Assembly: GCF_003173715.1 (NCBI RefSeq)
Contig: NZ_CP029550.1
Span: forward strand, 5,968,001-6,032,000
Direction: 5' to 3'
Length of the DNA: 64,000 bases
DNA from: Methylobacterium durans
GTDB taxonomy: Bacteria > Pseudomonadota > Alphaproteobacteria > Rhizobiales > Beijerinckiaceae
In this document: piece after piece, positions 15,951-24,345 of the stretch
How the letters are laid out: each line of letters starts with the position of its first letter
Position numbering within the stretch: position 1 is the stretch's first letter
Program-made: the position numbers and the translations under genes
Notes under the pieces: model-generated
Seen by the model: only the letters and a program-made list of their open reading frames with translations
Told to the model about the DNA's origin: nothing
The model's database searches: none

Positions 15951-16085
15951 ATGGCGATCTGGAGGATGTTCCACGGCGACTGGATGATCTCGGCCGTGAT
16001 GGTGATGATCGGGCTGCTCGTCCTGTTCATGATCTTCGGACTCGCGGCGCTGAGCTTCGAGCTGGCGGCGCTGTTCCGGCATTGA
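15951..16085 (+). CDS. 44-aa single-helix membrane microprotein
   Basis: 44 residues beginning MAIWRMFHGDW, then about 28 hydrophobic residues (MISAVMVMIGLLVLFMIFGL) and LFRH at the end. GGGAGCA precedes the ATG. Unusually Met-rich (seven Met). Probably one inner-membrane helix with the N-terminus inside. Confidence 0.55.
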   Translation: MAIWRMFHGDWMISAVMVMIGLLVLFMIFGLAALSFELAALFRH

Positions 16086-16155
16086 CGCGACGCGCATTGC
16101 GACGGGACGAGCCCTTCGCCGCGCAAGGCAACCGCCCCCGCCGCGGCACGAAAGA

Positions 16156-16179
16156 GCCCGCTCGGTGAACCGAACGGGC
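16156..16179 (-). terminator. Terminator for a minus-strand transcript
   Basis: Stem GCCCGCTCGG/CCGAACGGGC (one G-U pair on the RNA) over TGAA; on the minus strand it is followed by CTCTTTCG. It should end the transcript of the PilZ-like gene (16313). Confidence 0.55.
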
Positions 16180-16312
16180 CAAGGTTGTCAGGTCGTACCG
16201 GCATTTCTGCCGAAAGCAGATACGACGACGGCACCCGGATCGTTTCGAATCGGATCGTTCGGTCGGGAAGCGCACGCACGAGGAGGCCGGTCGGGTGGCG
16301 CGCCTCGCTCGC

Positions 16313-16561
16313 TCACTCGGACAGAGCCACCTCGAGGGCACGCTCGCCGCGCCACGTCACGGCGCAGAGGCGGGGGATGAAATCCGGTGCGAGGGCGAGG
16401 CAGAAGCCGTCCGGGAGGCTGCTCGCCAGGTTGGTGGAAATCAAGGCGCGGGCCTGGGTCGTCAGGACTGCCCTGCATCCGAGCGGACGCGGCCAGTATT
16501 TGAGGGTGATCTTTGCCGCGACAGGCGGCATCTGCACGACCTCTCCGGATGATGTATGCAT
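16313..16561 (-). CDS. Possible PilZ-like small protein
   Basis: 82 residues. KITLKYWPRPLGCRAVLTTQ, ARALISTNLASSLPDGFCLA and PRLCAVTWRGERALEV are spaced like a compact PilZ-type beta barrel (x-ISTNL-x-P-x-F-x-L and C-x-V-x-W). The RxxxR c-di-GMP motif of canonical PilZ is not clear, so this may be a degenerate member. GTGGAGCAG lies eight bases before this start; ATG 16531 with GGAGAGG is an alternative. A minus-strand terminator lies downstream. Confidence 0.5.
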   Translation of the reverse strand: MHTSSGEVVQMPPVAAKITLKYWPRPLGCRAVLTTQARALISTNLASSLPDGFCLALAPDFIPRLCAVTWRGERALEVALSE

Positions 16562-16767
16562 AATTTCTGCTCCACGCGATCTGATGTCCGGATATTGCGG
16601 AGCCGAGCGTATGGCAGACCTTACTGAAGTCCATCGAATTGTTGGCTTCGGCTTAGAAGCAGTTTTGCACCTGTGGCAGGAACCTGCCGAGGGCCGCGCT
16701 TCCCCGGCGTGGGCGGAGACGTTTCTCCGCCGGCGGATTGCATCGGGCGGGTCGCGCCGCCGTCGCG

Positions 16768-17061
16768 TCAGGCGGGTCGCAGGCCGACCGCACCACCGGC
16801 GAGATCGACCGAGGCGATGCGTGGGCCGCGAACCCCGGGATCCTGTTGCTCCCAGGCGGCGAGAACGGCATTCGCCGCCTCGATGACCTCGTCGGGCTCC
16901 GCGCGATCCACCCGCGGGCGAATCGCCTCGACGAGGCGGGCCAGCATCGTCTGCTCGGTCTGGGGATGGGTCGCGCCCGTCATCTGCCGGCTGTAGGCCG
17001 CGTAGACGTTCTCGGCGATCGTGCGCGCGACACGATCGGAGGCCGGGGTGTCCTGATCCAT
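16768..17061 (-). CDS. Small helical hypothetical protein
   Basis: 97 residues, mostly helical: DRVARTIAENVYAAYSRQMT, TMLARLVEAIRPRVDRAEPD and EVIEAANAVLAAW. No membrane segment or known motif. GGAGAC precedes the ATG. Downstream of the acidic 17112 gene by 50 bases on the same strand, so possibly co-transcribed. Confidence 0.6.
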   Translation of the reverse strand: MDQDTPASDRVARTIAENVYAAYSRQMTGATHPQTEQTMLARLVEAIRPRVDRAEPDEVIEAANAVLAAWEQQDPGVRGPRIASVDLAGGAVGLRPA

Positions 17062-17111
17062 GGTCTCGGTCTCCGGTTCGCGTGAGGGTTCGCGGGAGGG
17101 CCGGGCGAGGC

Positions 17112-17264
17112 TCAGCTCGGCTGCTCCTCCACCTCTTCCAGGTCCTCTTCGGGAATGTCCTCTCCGGGAATCGGCTCTGGCGGCTGCGGCGCCGGCGGAT
17201 CGGGGGGCGGGTCGCCGATCGGCTTCGGATCGCTGTCGGGTTCGGGCGTGCCGGCTGGGATCAT
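17112..17264 (-). CDS. 50-aa acidic Pro-rich disordered protein
   Basis: 50 residues, MIPAGTPEPDSDPKPIGD, then PPEPIPGEDIPEEDLEEVEE. Over a third Pro and about a quarter Asp/Glu. GCGAGGAC precedes the ATG. Same compositional class as the proteins at 5305, 6199, 8651 and 13843. Confidence 0.55.
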   Translation of the reverse strand: MIPAGTPEPDSDPKPIGDPPPDPPAPQPPEPIPGEDIPEEDLEEVEEQPS

Positions 17265-17595
17265 CGTGTCCTCGCTGATGTCCGAGGATCACGCGCGAGG
17301 GTGGCGCCCTGTTCCCGCCCGCCGTTCCGCGCGCTGCCGACCGGGGGCCGTCATGCGCCGATCCGGGCGGCAGGCGCCGGGGTCCGGGGTGGACGGGAAG
17401 GCGGGGCCAAGGCGCGATCGAGCCCGCCTCGGCGGAGGGGATAAGGCCGAGGCGGGCTCTGCGAGGACGACCGAGATCGACCCTCGTGGGCGTGGTATAC
17501 CAACTTTGATGCAGGTTAAAGGACGGATCGCGTCCGTGGCGCCCGAATCTCCCGGCGGCCCGGGCGCTCGGCGGTCCCCGCGAGGACGCGGATGA
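17265..17595. other. Intergenic region with a long hairpin
   Basis: No gene. Inverted repeat at 17420-17459 has perfect 14-base arms around a 12-base loop, without a T-run; it separates the minus-strand unit ending upstream at 17596 from the 17112-17264 unit. The AT-rich stretch at 17497-17525 probably belongs to a promoter. Confidence 0.5.
17420..17459. terminator. 14-bp hairpin, probable terminator or barrier
   Basis: GAGCCCGCCTCGGC at 17420-17433 pairs exactly with 17446-17459. It lies downstream of the minus-strand gene ending at 17596, and has no U-tract on either strand. Confidence 0.5.
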
Positions 17596-17847
17596 TCAGG
17601 CGATCGACACGCTCGTCATGACCGCGACCGCCCTGCGAACCTCGCCGACGATCAGCTCCTCGCTCGGACTCCCCCCTGTCATGTCGGCCAGGAGAACCGC
17701 GACGTCCCGCTTCACGTCCTCGCGGATCTCGGGGTTCTCCTCGGACAGGCGCGCGATCAGGACGCCCATCACCAACTCCATCGCGACCATCTTGGCCTGC
17801 AGCCGCGACATTCCATCGAGCGCATCGTCGTCATTGGTGGATTGCAT
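17596..17847 (-). CDS. Small helical hypothetical protein
   Basis: 83 residues, acidic then amphipathic: MSRLQAKMVAMELVMGVLIA, LSEENPEIREDVKRDVAVLL and ELIVGEVRRAVAVM. GGGAGACC precedes the ATG. Met-rich helices suggest a small helical bundle. Family not recognised. Confidence 0.65.
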   Translation of the reverse strand: MQSTNDDDALDGMSRLQAKMVAMELVMGVLIARLSEENPEIREDVKRDVAVLLADMTGGSPSEELIVGEVRRAVAVMTSVSIA

Positions 17848-18042
17848 GCAGGTCTCCCTCGGCGCTGCGGCGCGCGGATCCGCGGCCGACGAAGGCCGGG
17901 CTTCTCCGGGCCGAACGGACAGCCCGCCCGCCGACCTATACGCGGTTGCGGGGCCCCTCTCACACCCTCGCGGCGGCCCGCGGGGATCGGAGGCGCTTTC
18001 GTGCGTTGACCCTGGATCGGAGCGCGATCCCAAGAGGTCAGC

Positions 18043-18231
18043 ATGAAGAACCCCGCCATGAGCCTCTGGCTCTCCGCAGCCAACCAGGCGGCCGGATGGT
18101 GGCTCGGCACGGCCACGTCGATGGCCCGGCGCCAGCAGCAGCTGGCGATGGCCGAGATGACCAGGGCGGCGACCGGAAAGAAGCCTGCGCGAAAGCGCAA
18201 GGTCAAGCCGAAGCGCCGTCGGCCGAGCTAG
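18043..18231 (+). CDS. Small basic-tailed protein
   Basis: 62 residues. SLWLSAANQAAGWWLGTATS is an amphipathic, phasin-like start, followed by RQQQLAMAEMTRAA and a strongly basic C-terminus (KKPARKRKVKPKRRRPS). AAGAGGTCA precedes the ATG. The Lys/Arg tail suggests binding of nucleic acid or an anionic surface. Confidence 0.6.
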   Translation: MKNPAMSLWLSAANQAAGWWLGTATSMARRQQQLAMAEMTRAATGKKPARKRKVKPKRRRPS

Positions 18232-18267
18232 GCCCGAAGGGGGTTTGAGAGGGGCCGACGCGGCCGG

Positions 18268-18495
18268 CTACAGGATGCTCATCAGCCAGGACGGGCTCAG
18301 GATCAGGCCGCTCGCGGTCACGATCCAGGGCGCCGCCGTGCCGTCGCGCAGGGCGGCGCAGGCCCTGCGGAGGGCATCGCGCAGGCTCGCGACGTCCTCC
18401 GGCTCGACCGCCTTCGGTCCGTCGGACGCATCCGGCCAGAGGGTCAGCGTGGCGGGCCGGTCGAGGTCGGACGAAAGCGGCTCAGGCAGAAGCAA
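18268..18495 (-). CDS. Small hypothetical protein, start uncertain
   Basis: 75 residues if translated from the TTG at 18495, which follows GGAGCAGG. PEPLSSDLDRPATLTLWPDA and VASLRDALRRACAALRDGTA look genuinely coding; the frame remains open upstream but becomes Arg/Pro-rich. It converges with 18043. Family not recognised. Confidence 0.45.
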   Translation of the reverse strand: MLLPEPLSSDLDRPATLTLWPDASDGPKAVEPEDVASLRDALRRACAALRDGTAAPWIVTASGLILSPSWLMSIL

Positions 18496-18858
18496 GGCCC
18501 TGCTCCCATTCCTACGCGTCGGGGGCTCCCGATGCCGGCCCCGCAACCGCGAGGGAAGGCACGTGGGCGCGCCCGTTGCAGCGACCCGTGCCGGACGCGC
18601 CGACGCCGTCGCGCTGCCGACATCCGGATCAGACCCGCAACGATAGGCGCCGTCCATCCAGGACCGCAAGGCCGCACCCGCGGACGGTGACCTCACCCGG
18701 ACGCAGGCGATCGGCCGTCGCGCCGCTCGGCACGTGACCGCTTGCGGACTCGCCGGTCGCAGAGCAGAGTTCAGGGGCGCGGCGGATGGCGACGACCGGC
18801 CCCGTTCCGGAGGCCGGCTCTCGGGTGTCGGCGGCGCGCCGTGCGGCCGCCGTCCGCC
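18496..18858. other. Gap without an assigned gene
   Basis: On the minus strand, the last ~50 codons before 18629 read protein-like (TADRLRPGEVTVRGCGLAVL, DGRRLSLRV), but no start codon with a binding site is visible in that frame. Possibly a decayed or unusual-start gene; not called. Confidence 0.35.
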
Positions 18859-19137
18859 TCAGTGGGCGCCGTGGCTGCTGCCCTTGCCCTTCGAGCCCGG
18901 CGACGAGCCGGAGCCCGCATCGTTGGCGCCCGTGGTGTTCGTGGTGCCGGAGCGGCTCTTGTCTCCCGTCGAAGGACCGCTGCCCGCAGCACCCGGCGAG
19001 GAGCCTGCGCCGGCGTCGTTCGCGCCTGTGCTGTTCATCGTGCCGGACCGGCTGGTGCCGGAGGAACCACCCTCGGCCGCGAGGGCGGCCGACCCGAGGA
19101 CGAGGAGGCCCGCCGTGGCGAGCGTGATGACCTTCAT
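18859..19137 (-). CDS. Secreted Ser/Gly/Thr-rich repeat protein
   Basis: 92 residues. MKVITLATAGLLVLGSAALA is a signal peptide. The mature part carries two near-identical segments of the form RSGTMNSTGANDAGAGSSPG and RSGTTNTTGANDAGSGSSPG. Ends SKGKGSSHGAH. GGGAGACGG precedes the ATG. Resembles the 7133 protein in composition, not in alignable sequence. Confidence 0.7.
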   Translation of the reverse strand: MKVITLATAGLLVLGSAALAAEGGSSGTSRSGTMNSTGANDAGAGSSPGAAGSGPSTGDKSRSGTTNTTGANDAGSGSSPGSKGKGSSHGAH

Positions 19138-19392
19138 GACCGTCTCCCTGATGTTGGCGTCGAACACGCTCACGGCAACGCGAGGCCGAGCTGCGGCGTT
19201 CCGGCACAGTCTCGACGCGCACCAGCGAGCCCGGCCGGCGGCGCCTCGTGCACCCACGGCCCGGCCCGGACGTTGAAGGCCGGAGGCTTGCGTGAACGGG
19301 GACGGCCGCCGATGCGGCCGCGAGCGGAGCGTCGGGATCGGCGAGATCCGATCGCGGGGCCTCGGTCGTGAGCCGCTCCTGAAGGGACGACG

Positions 19393-19812
19393 ATGGGAGG
19401 GACGATGATGCCGGCGGTCGAATTCGCAATCGAGACGGGTCCCGGACATAGCCTGCAGCTTCAGGTGCAGGCGGCCGGCAGGATCATCGCCCTGCCGATC
19501 GATGCCGGGCAGGCGGCCCAACTCGGCCGGGCCCTCCTGGCCGCGAGCGTCCTGTGCGATCCGCGCTGCCCGCCCCCGCCCCCGGGCTCGACGATCACGA
19601 CCTGTCGATTGCCCGCTATTGGCTGGCGCGTCGGCGCGATCGAGCACGGAAGCCGCCCGGTCCTCGATCTCAGGCTCGTGAGCGGAGCCGAGCTGTCCAT
19701 CCTGCTGACCCCCCGCAGCGCGCTCGCATGTGGCGAGCAATTGCAGATGACGGCCAAGCTGGCGCTCGCCTCCGAGGTAGAGGTTCAGAGTGAAATACCT
19801 GCCACGCCGTAG
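19393..19812 (+). CDS. Hypothetical protein
   Basis: 139 residues. Beta-rich start (LQLQVQAAGRIIALPIDAGQ), a helix AAQLGRALLAASVL, a Cys/Pro stretch CDPRCPPPPPGS, then a second beta region. ATGs at 19393, 19405 and 19408 are possible; AAGGGA favours the first and GGGAGGG the last. No family recognised. Confidence 0.6.
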   Translation: MGGTMMPAVEFAIETGPGHSLQLQVQAAGRIIALPIDAGQAAQLGRALLAASVLCDPRCPPPPPGSTITTCRLPAIGWRVGAIEHGSRPVLDLRLVSGAELSILLTPRSALACGEQLQMTAKLALASEVEVQSEIPATP

Positions 19813-20112
19813 TTTCGTCTCGTGGAATACGAATAAATACGCCGTCGCATTGGACACAAGTCGATAGCGGGAAACCTTGACGCTCTGAGCAAATTCTAAA
19901 GATGCTTTCAAACGATTGAATTTGTCTCCAGGTGCGTAACATTTGTTTTTTCAGCGGTCTCGGCATTCGACCAGAATCGCGTCCTTATACTGCCAAGACA
20001 GTTTCACAAGACAGTCTCGCAAGACGCTCGATCGTGCCGCCGCGCAGATCGGATTCCGCCTGCGCCGATGCCCGCATTGCCGCCGAGTCCCGCGGGAAGA
20101 GGAGTGCGCCGG
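19813..20112. other. AT-rich intergenic region upstream of haloperoxidase
   Basis: Clearly AT-richer than its surroundings (19800-20000). Contains three 13-base direct repeats at 19995-20033. Probable promoter region; no gene. Confidence 0.5.
19995..20033. repeat. Three tandem 13-base repeats
   Basis: Units AAGACAGTTTCAC, AAGACAGTCTCGC and AAGACGCTCGATC share AAGAC at their start with exact 13-base spacing, 80-118 bases before the haloperoxidase start. Spacing over one helical turn could position a regulator array. Confidence 0.5.
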
Positions 20113-21462
20113 ATGAGATCGGATCCTTCAGCGCGGTCGTTCGCGCGGGACAGCGTCCACGAGAACCCGCGATCGGGGCGTGAGGATCAGACAGCGCCCG
20201 AGCGCTGGCACGACGGGCCCGACCGGGAGCCCGCCTTCGACAACGTCGTCCTCGATTGGAACCAGATCGCCCTGGACGCCATCCGGCACGCCTCGATCAC
20301 GCGGCCTCCGGAGGATGCGCCCTACGTCTCCCGGGCCCTGGCGATGGAGAGCATCGCCATGTTCGACGTGCTCCAGGCCATCGACGACCGGCCGGGCTTC
20401 CTCGTGACGCTCGATGCGCCGGCCGGCATCTCGGCGGAGGCGGCCGTCAGCGCGGCCGCCCACGAGATCCTCGTGGAGCTGTTCCCGGATTACAGGCATG
20501 CCCTCGATCGCGCCTACGAGGCGCGGCTCGACGAGATCCGCGACGGACGCGCGGAGGATCGCGGCGTAGCCTTCGGCACGAAGGTCGCGGAGGCGGTCCT
20601 CGCCGCCCGGGCCGATGACGGCTCGGACGGGCTCGCCCATCTCGGATTGGTGGCGGGTCACGAGCCGGGCGCGTACCGGCCGACGCCGCCGGACTACACG
20701 CTCGCCATCCAGCCCGATTGGGGGGACGTGACGCCGTTCGTCCTGCGGAGCGCGGACCAGTTCCGGCCAGGGCCGCCGCCCGCCGTGACGAGCGCCGCGT
20801 ACGCACAGGATTTCAATGAGGTGAAGGCGCTCGGAGACGTGAACTCGACCCTGAGGACGCCGGAACAGACCGAGAGCGCGCTCTGGTGGTCGAACGACGA
20901 GGACAGCTACACCCGGGTCGGGCAATGGAGCGACATCGCGGACCACATCCTCGCCGAGCAGGGACGGTCGCCGCAGGAGAGCGCCTATCTCCTGACCCTC
21001 CTGAATGTCGGCCTCGCCGACGCGATCACGGCCTGCTGGGAGACCAAGTACCATTACGACGCCTGGCGGCCGGTCACGGCGATCCGCGAGGCCGACGGGG
21101 ATGGAAACCGTGCCACCCGGGCCGACGACGATTGGCTGCCGCTCCTGCCCGCCACGCCGGATCATCCCGAGTACACGTCCGGCCACTCGGTGATCGGTGC
21201 TCTGGCCGCCAAGGTCATGACCGACTTCTTCGGGCCGATCCCGTTCTCGGCCACGAGCGAGACGCTGCCGGACGTGGTCCGCCACTTCGACAATTTCGAT
21301 CAGGCCGCCCGGGACGAAGCGATGAGCCGCATCTACGCGGGCGTCCACTTCGCCTACTCGACCGAAGCGGGCCTGGTGATGGGAAGCCAGGTCGGCGATG
21401 TCGTGGTGGACGCATTCCACCAGAAATTCGACCCCCCGGCCGGCGACGGGCATCTGGTCTGA
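20113..21462 (+). CDS. Vanadium-dependent haloperoxidase / PAP2-superfamily enzyme
   Basis: 449 residues. The vanadate/phosphate pocket motifs are in order: K312 and R319 (KYHYDAWRP), S356-G357-H358 (YTSGHSVIG), R406 and H412 (SRIYAGVHFAYS). These enzymes oxidise halides with H2O2 or act as acid phosphatases; which one cannot be told from motifs. There is no signal peptide at this start. AAGAGGAG precedes the ATG at 20113; a longer frame from 20068 is possible. It converges with the RTX gene with only 51 bases between. Confidence 0.85.
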   Translation: MRSDPSARSFARDSVHENPRSGREDQTAPERWHDGPDREPAFDNVVLDWNQIALDAIRHASITRPPEDAPYVSRALAMESIAMFDVLQAIDDRPGFLVTLDAPAGISAEAAVSAAAHEILVELFPDYRHALDRAYEARLDEIRDGRAEDRGVAFGTKVAEAVLAARADDGSDGLAHLGLVAGHEPGAYRPTPPDYTLAIQPDWGDVTPFVLRSADQFRPGPPPAVTSAAYAQDFNEVKALGDVNSTLRTPEQTESALWWSNDEDSYTRVGQWSDIADHILAEQGRSPQESAYLLTLLNVGLADAITACWETKYHYDAWRPVTAIREADGDGNRATRADDDWLPLLPATPDHPEYTSGHSVIGALAAKVMTDFFGPIPFSATSETLPDVVRHFDNFDQAARDEAMSRIYAGVHFAYSTEAGLVMGSQVGDVVVDAFHQKFDPPAGDGHLV

Positions 21463-21513
21463 CCGCCCGCTTCCGCCGCGCCGTTCCGACGCCCCGAGCG
21501 GGATCGGCTCGGA

Positions 21514-23022
21514 TCAGAGCAGGCCCAGGTCGCCGCCGTGGAAGCGGAACGCGGCCTCGGTGAGGGTGGTGACGTCCGCCAGATGGATGATCGCGTCGGC
21601 CGCGCCGTTGTGATCGACATCCACGTAGAGGTTGCTCTTCGACGTGTCGAAGAGGACGAAGGCGCCCGAGCCGCCGAGCTCGACATCGGCTCTCAGGAGC
21701 GAGAGGGCGGCCCCCTCGCTCGGCACGAGGCGGAGCTCGATCGCGTTCGCCTTTCCAGCGAAAAGCGGCGTGAAGTCGAGCACGTCGCCGTTGTAGCTGG
21801 CCGTCAGCTGGCCGGCGCCCTGATTGGCCGGCGCCCCCGGTGTGCCGATGGTGTTGGGGTGGAAGTCGGTGATCGTGTCCATGTGGGCCGCCGTCGACTG
21901 GTTGGGGTCGCCGTACACGAACACGTCGTTGCCGGCGCCGCCGGTGAACGTATCGGCGCCGTAGCCGCCGGCGAACGCGTCGTTGCCCGCCCCGCCCTTG
22001 ATCGTCAGGCCCTGCGCCGCATCGCGATGCGACGACCCGTCGAAGATGACGGCGCCGGCTGCCCCCGTCCCGGTGACGCCGGACGCGTCGAGCACGGTCA
22101 CGTTGGGCAGGGCGCTCTCGCCGAAATTCACGCCGTGACTGCCCGTGACCGTGAGGGTCCTGGCGGCGGCGTCGTTCAGCGTCAGGGCCAGGGCGGCGCT
22201 TCCCGAGCTGATTGCGGTGTCGAGGTTGATCGTCTCCACGCCGGCGAGGCTCATGGGCGCCCCGGTGCTGCTGTGGACGATCGCGTTCAGGGTGTCGGTG
22301 CCACCCTGGTCCTGGATGGTGTCCGCCGGGCCGAAGGTCGCATCGAGGCCCGCGCTGATGACGGCGTTGTAGGTGTCGTTGCCGCTCGTGCCGGACAGCG
22401 TGTCCGCGCCGGCCGTGAGGGTGAAGAAATGCTCGGACCCGCCGAGGAGCGGGTGGGCCGCGTACACGTCCTGCCCCTGCGCGGCCTTGAACAGGAAGTC
22501 GTTCACCGCTGCGTCCGAGCGCGCGACGAACTCCGCCGATTGCGCGAAGCCGTTGAGCACGTCGGCGCGCGACGCGACGCCGGAGCCCGGCGTGTTGGCC
22601 GCGTCGAGCCAGGAATGCAGTTCCACGGCCGAGGCGCTGCGGCCCAGGGCGTTCGCGTAGAGCGACTGGAGATAGCTCTCGGTGACGGCCTCGCCGGTGC
22701 CGTAGAGCGCCGTGAATTCCGCCGCGTGGGCGAAGCCCTCGGACATCGCTTTCAGGTTCTGGCCGGAGGTCTCGAACGCGTTGACGTTGAAGTGCAGCCC
22801 GTCCTTGTCCGGCACGCGGCCGAACGCGACCTGATAGAGGCGGATGATCGGGTCGACGTTTCCGTTGGCCTCCGGCGAATGCACGATCGAGTCGTAGATC
22901 TGCGCGTCGGTGAAGAATCCGGATTGCGAGGCCGAGACGAAGGCATTCACGTCGTCGGCGCTCGGGGCGCGCTGGAGGACGTTCTCGAACGCCGTGGTGA
23001 TGTGCGCTGCCGTCAGAGCCAT
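21514..23022 (-). CDS. DUF4214 / RTX calcium-binding exoprotein
   Basis: 502 residues. N-terminal DUF4214 region at about 55-170 (IIRLYQVAFGRVPDKDGLHF and LQSLYANALGRS), as in surface-layer-anchoring and adhesin proteins. Beta-rich middle, then RTX nonapeptides GGAGNDAF and GGAGNDVF at about 343-368, which bind Ca2+ after export. A conserved C-terminal segment follows. No N-terminal signal peptide: such proteins leave by type I secretion with a C-terminal signal. GGAGGAGG precedes the ATG. The HlyD-type adaptor at 34719 is a possible but distant partner. Confidence 0.85.
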   Translation of the reverse strand: MALTAAHITTAFENVLQRAPSADDVNAFVSASQSGFFTDAQIYDSIVHSPEANGNVDPIIRLYQVAFGRVPDKDGLHFNVNAFETSGQNLKAMSEGFAHAAEFTALYGTGEAVTESYLQSLYANALGRSASAVELHSWLDAANTPGSGVASRADVLNGFAQSAEFVARSDAAVNDFLFKAAQGQDVYAAHPLLGGSEHFFTLTAGADTLSGTSGNDTYNAVISAGLDATFGPADTIQDQGGTDTLNAIVHSSTGAPMSLAGVETINLDTAISSGSAALALTLNDAAARTLTVTGSHGVNFGESALPNVTVLDASGVTGTGAAGAVIFDGSSHRDAAQGLTIKGGAGNDAFAGGYGADTFTGGAGNDVFVYGDPNQSTAAHMDTITDFHPNTIGTPGAPANQGAGQLTASYNGDVLDFTPLFAGKANAIELRLVPSEGAALSLLRADVELGGSGAFVLFDTSKSNLYVDVDHNGAADAIIHLADVTTLTEAAFRFHGGDLGLL

Positions 23023-23301
23023 GCTCGCCTCCTCCACGCCGGCCATCCACCGGTCGATGTCGGGCTTATGGCGGGCGCGCCGGACGGGAACCGTGATCGG
23101 GATCACAGGATCGTCGAGGGGGGGCGGCCCCGAGCGGGAGCGCGGGCGCCGAGCCGCGCTCGCGTCCTTCGCGTCCTTGCCGCGGGTTTGCCCGGGCCCA
23201 CGGACGCCGCGCGGTGGTAGCCGGCGTACGGTCCGCGAAACGACGGAAAGGACACGCAAGCGCGGGCGTTGTCCGTAGGGGCGGCGACAGGATCGGCCAC
23301 C

Positions 23302-23838
23302 ATGACGGACTTCGATCATCTCCTGAACTGGACGCTGAAGCGCGGCTCCCATCCCTTTCCCGGGCCGGATGGCGGCACCTGCATCAACGAGGCGGCCCTG
23401 GTGGCGTGCGGCTTCCCGTATCGGCCGGTGCGCGCGCCGACCGATATGCCGCTCTGCTTCTCGCGTCCGATCTGCCGGCTGGCCCTGCATCTCAACGATG
23501 AGGCCGGCGATACCGAGCGGCAGCGTCTCATCCCCTTCGTCACCCGGCTGGCCTGCGCGGACACGCCCGAGATCGAGGGGCGGCGCGCCGCCTACATCCG
23601 CGCGCGGATCGATCTGGACGGCCGGTACATGCCGCATGTGCCGCTGGATGAGGGGATCCGCATCCTCGAAGGTGCCCTGGCGATCGGGCGGCAGGCGGAC
23701 CCCCTCGGGCTCGACGATGTGGCGGACCGGATGAAGGCGGCCCGTGCGCGGACGGCGCCCCAGACGCAGGAGGCACGGACCATCTCGGCCAAGCTGAAGA
23801 CGTGGTTCGGCGTGTCGAAGGCCGACGGCGTCCTCTAG
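23302..23838 (+). CDS. Conserved hypothetical protein (GSH...GTCINEAA family)
   Basis: 178 residues. GTCINEAALVACGFPYRPV, then SRPICRLALHLNDEAGD and RQRLIPFVTRLACADTPEIE match a bacterial family of uncharacterised proteins whose conserved features are a GxC-x-x-EAA segment, an RPICxLA segment and RQxLxPFVxRL. The C-terminal ~70 residues are lineage-specific. Start MTDFDH follows GACAGGATC. Monocistronic, divergent from the RTX gene. Confidence 0.75.
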   Translation: MTDFDHLLNWTLKRGSHPFPGPDGGTCINEAALVACGFPYRPVRAPTDMPLCFSRPICRLALHLNDEAGDTERQRLIPFVTRLACADTPEIEGRRAAYIRARIDLDGRYMPHVPLDEGIRILEGALAIGRQADPLGLDDVADRMKAARARTAPQTQEARTISAKLKTWFGVSKADGVL

Positions 23839-23973
23839 GGCGTTCCCCCGGACGGGGGCGCCGGCTCGGCGTGCGCCGGAGCGAACGGCGATCGAGCGCC
23901 GTTTCCGATCCCCGCGGGGGTCGGGGACGGCGCCCCGGCCGTCGATCCCGCGATGTCGCGGCCGCGGCGGGGT

Positions 23974-24345
23974 CTACGGGGCCGCCATGTACAGGTAGTA
24001 GTCGCTCAGCTGCTGCCGCTCGTGCCCGGACAGCAGGGCCTCGTCGCCGCGGGAGAATTCGGGGGCCCTGCGCAGCTGCTCCACCGTGATGGTCGTGTGG
24101 TAGCCGTGGAGCCGCGTGTCGTAGGTCAATTGCTCCCACGGGATCGTATGGGTCTCGGAGCCCGCGCCCAGGAAGCCGCCGAACGCGGTGACCGCATAGA
24201 CGACTTGGCCGGTGATCTTCTCGATCACGAGACGCTTGATGGTCCCGACCCGCTGACCCTCCGCATCGAAGACGGCCGTTCCCTCGACGTGGTCGCTCTC
24301 GATGAGCGGGTGGCTCGGAGCCGATGACGTGTCCGTCTCCGCCAT
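23974..24345 (-). CDS. PRC-barrel domain protein
   Basis: 123 residues. VEGTAVFDAEGQRVGTIKRL then QVVYAVTAFGGFLGAGSETH and IPWEQLTYD are the standard PRC-barrel strands. Short PRC-barrel proteins occur as single-domain stress or photosynthesis-accessory proteins in Rhizobiales; their ligands are unknown. CGGAGGAGG precedes the ATG. The C-terminal ~35 residues are specific. Confidence 0.9.
   Translation of the reverse strand: MAETDTSSAPSHPLIESDHVEGTAVFDAEGQRVGTIKRLVIEKITGQVVYAVTAFGGFLGAGSETHTIPWEQLTYDTRLHGYHTTITVEQLRRAPEFSRGDEALLSGHERQQLSDYYLYMAAP

Noticed and set aside
16611..16886. Plus-strand frame beginning MADLTEVHRIVGFGLEAVL
   Set aside because: Short plausible start but then runs as a shadow antisense to the 16768 gene.
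21215..23220. Long open frames of 560-611 codons overlapping the RTX gene on both strands
   Set aside because: Arg/Gly/Ala-rich shadow translations caused by high GC; the RTX frame has the domains and ribosome site.
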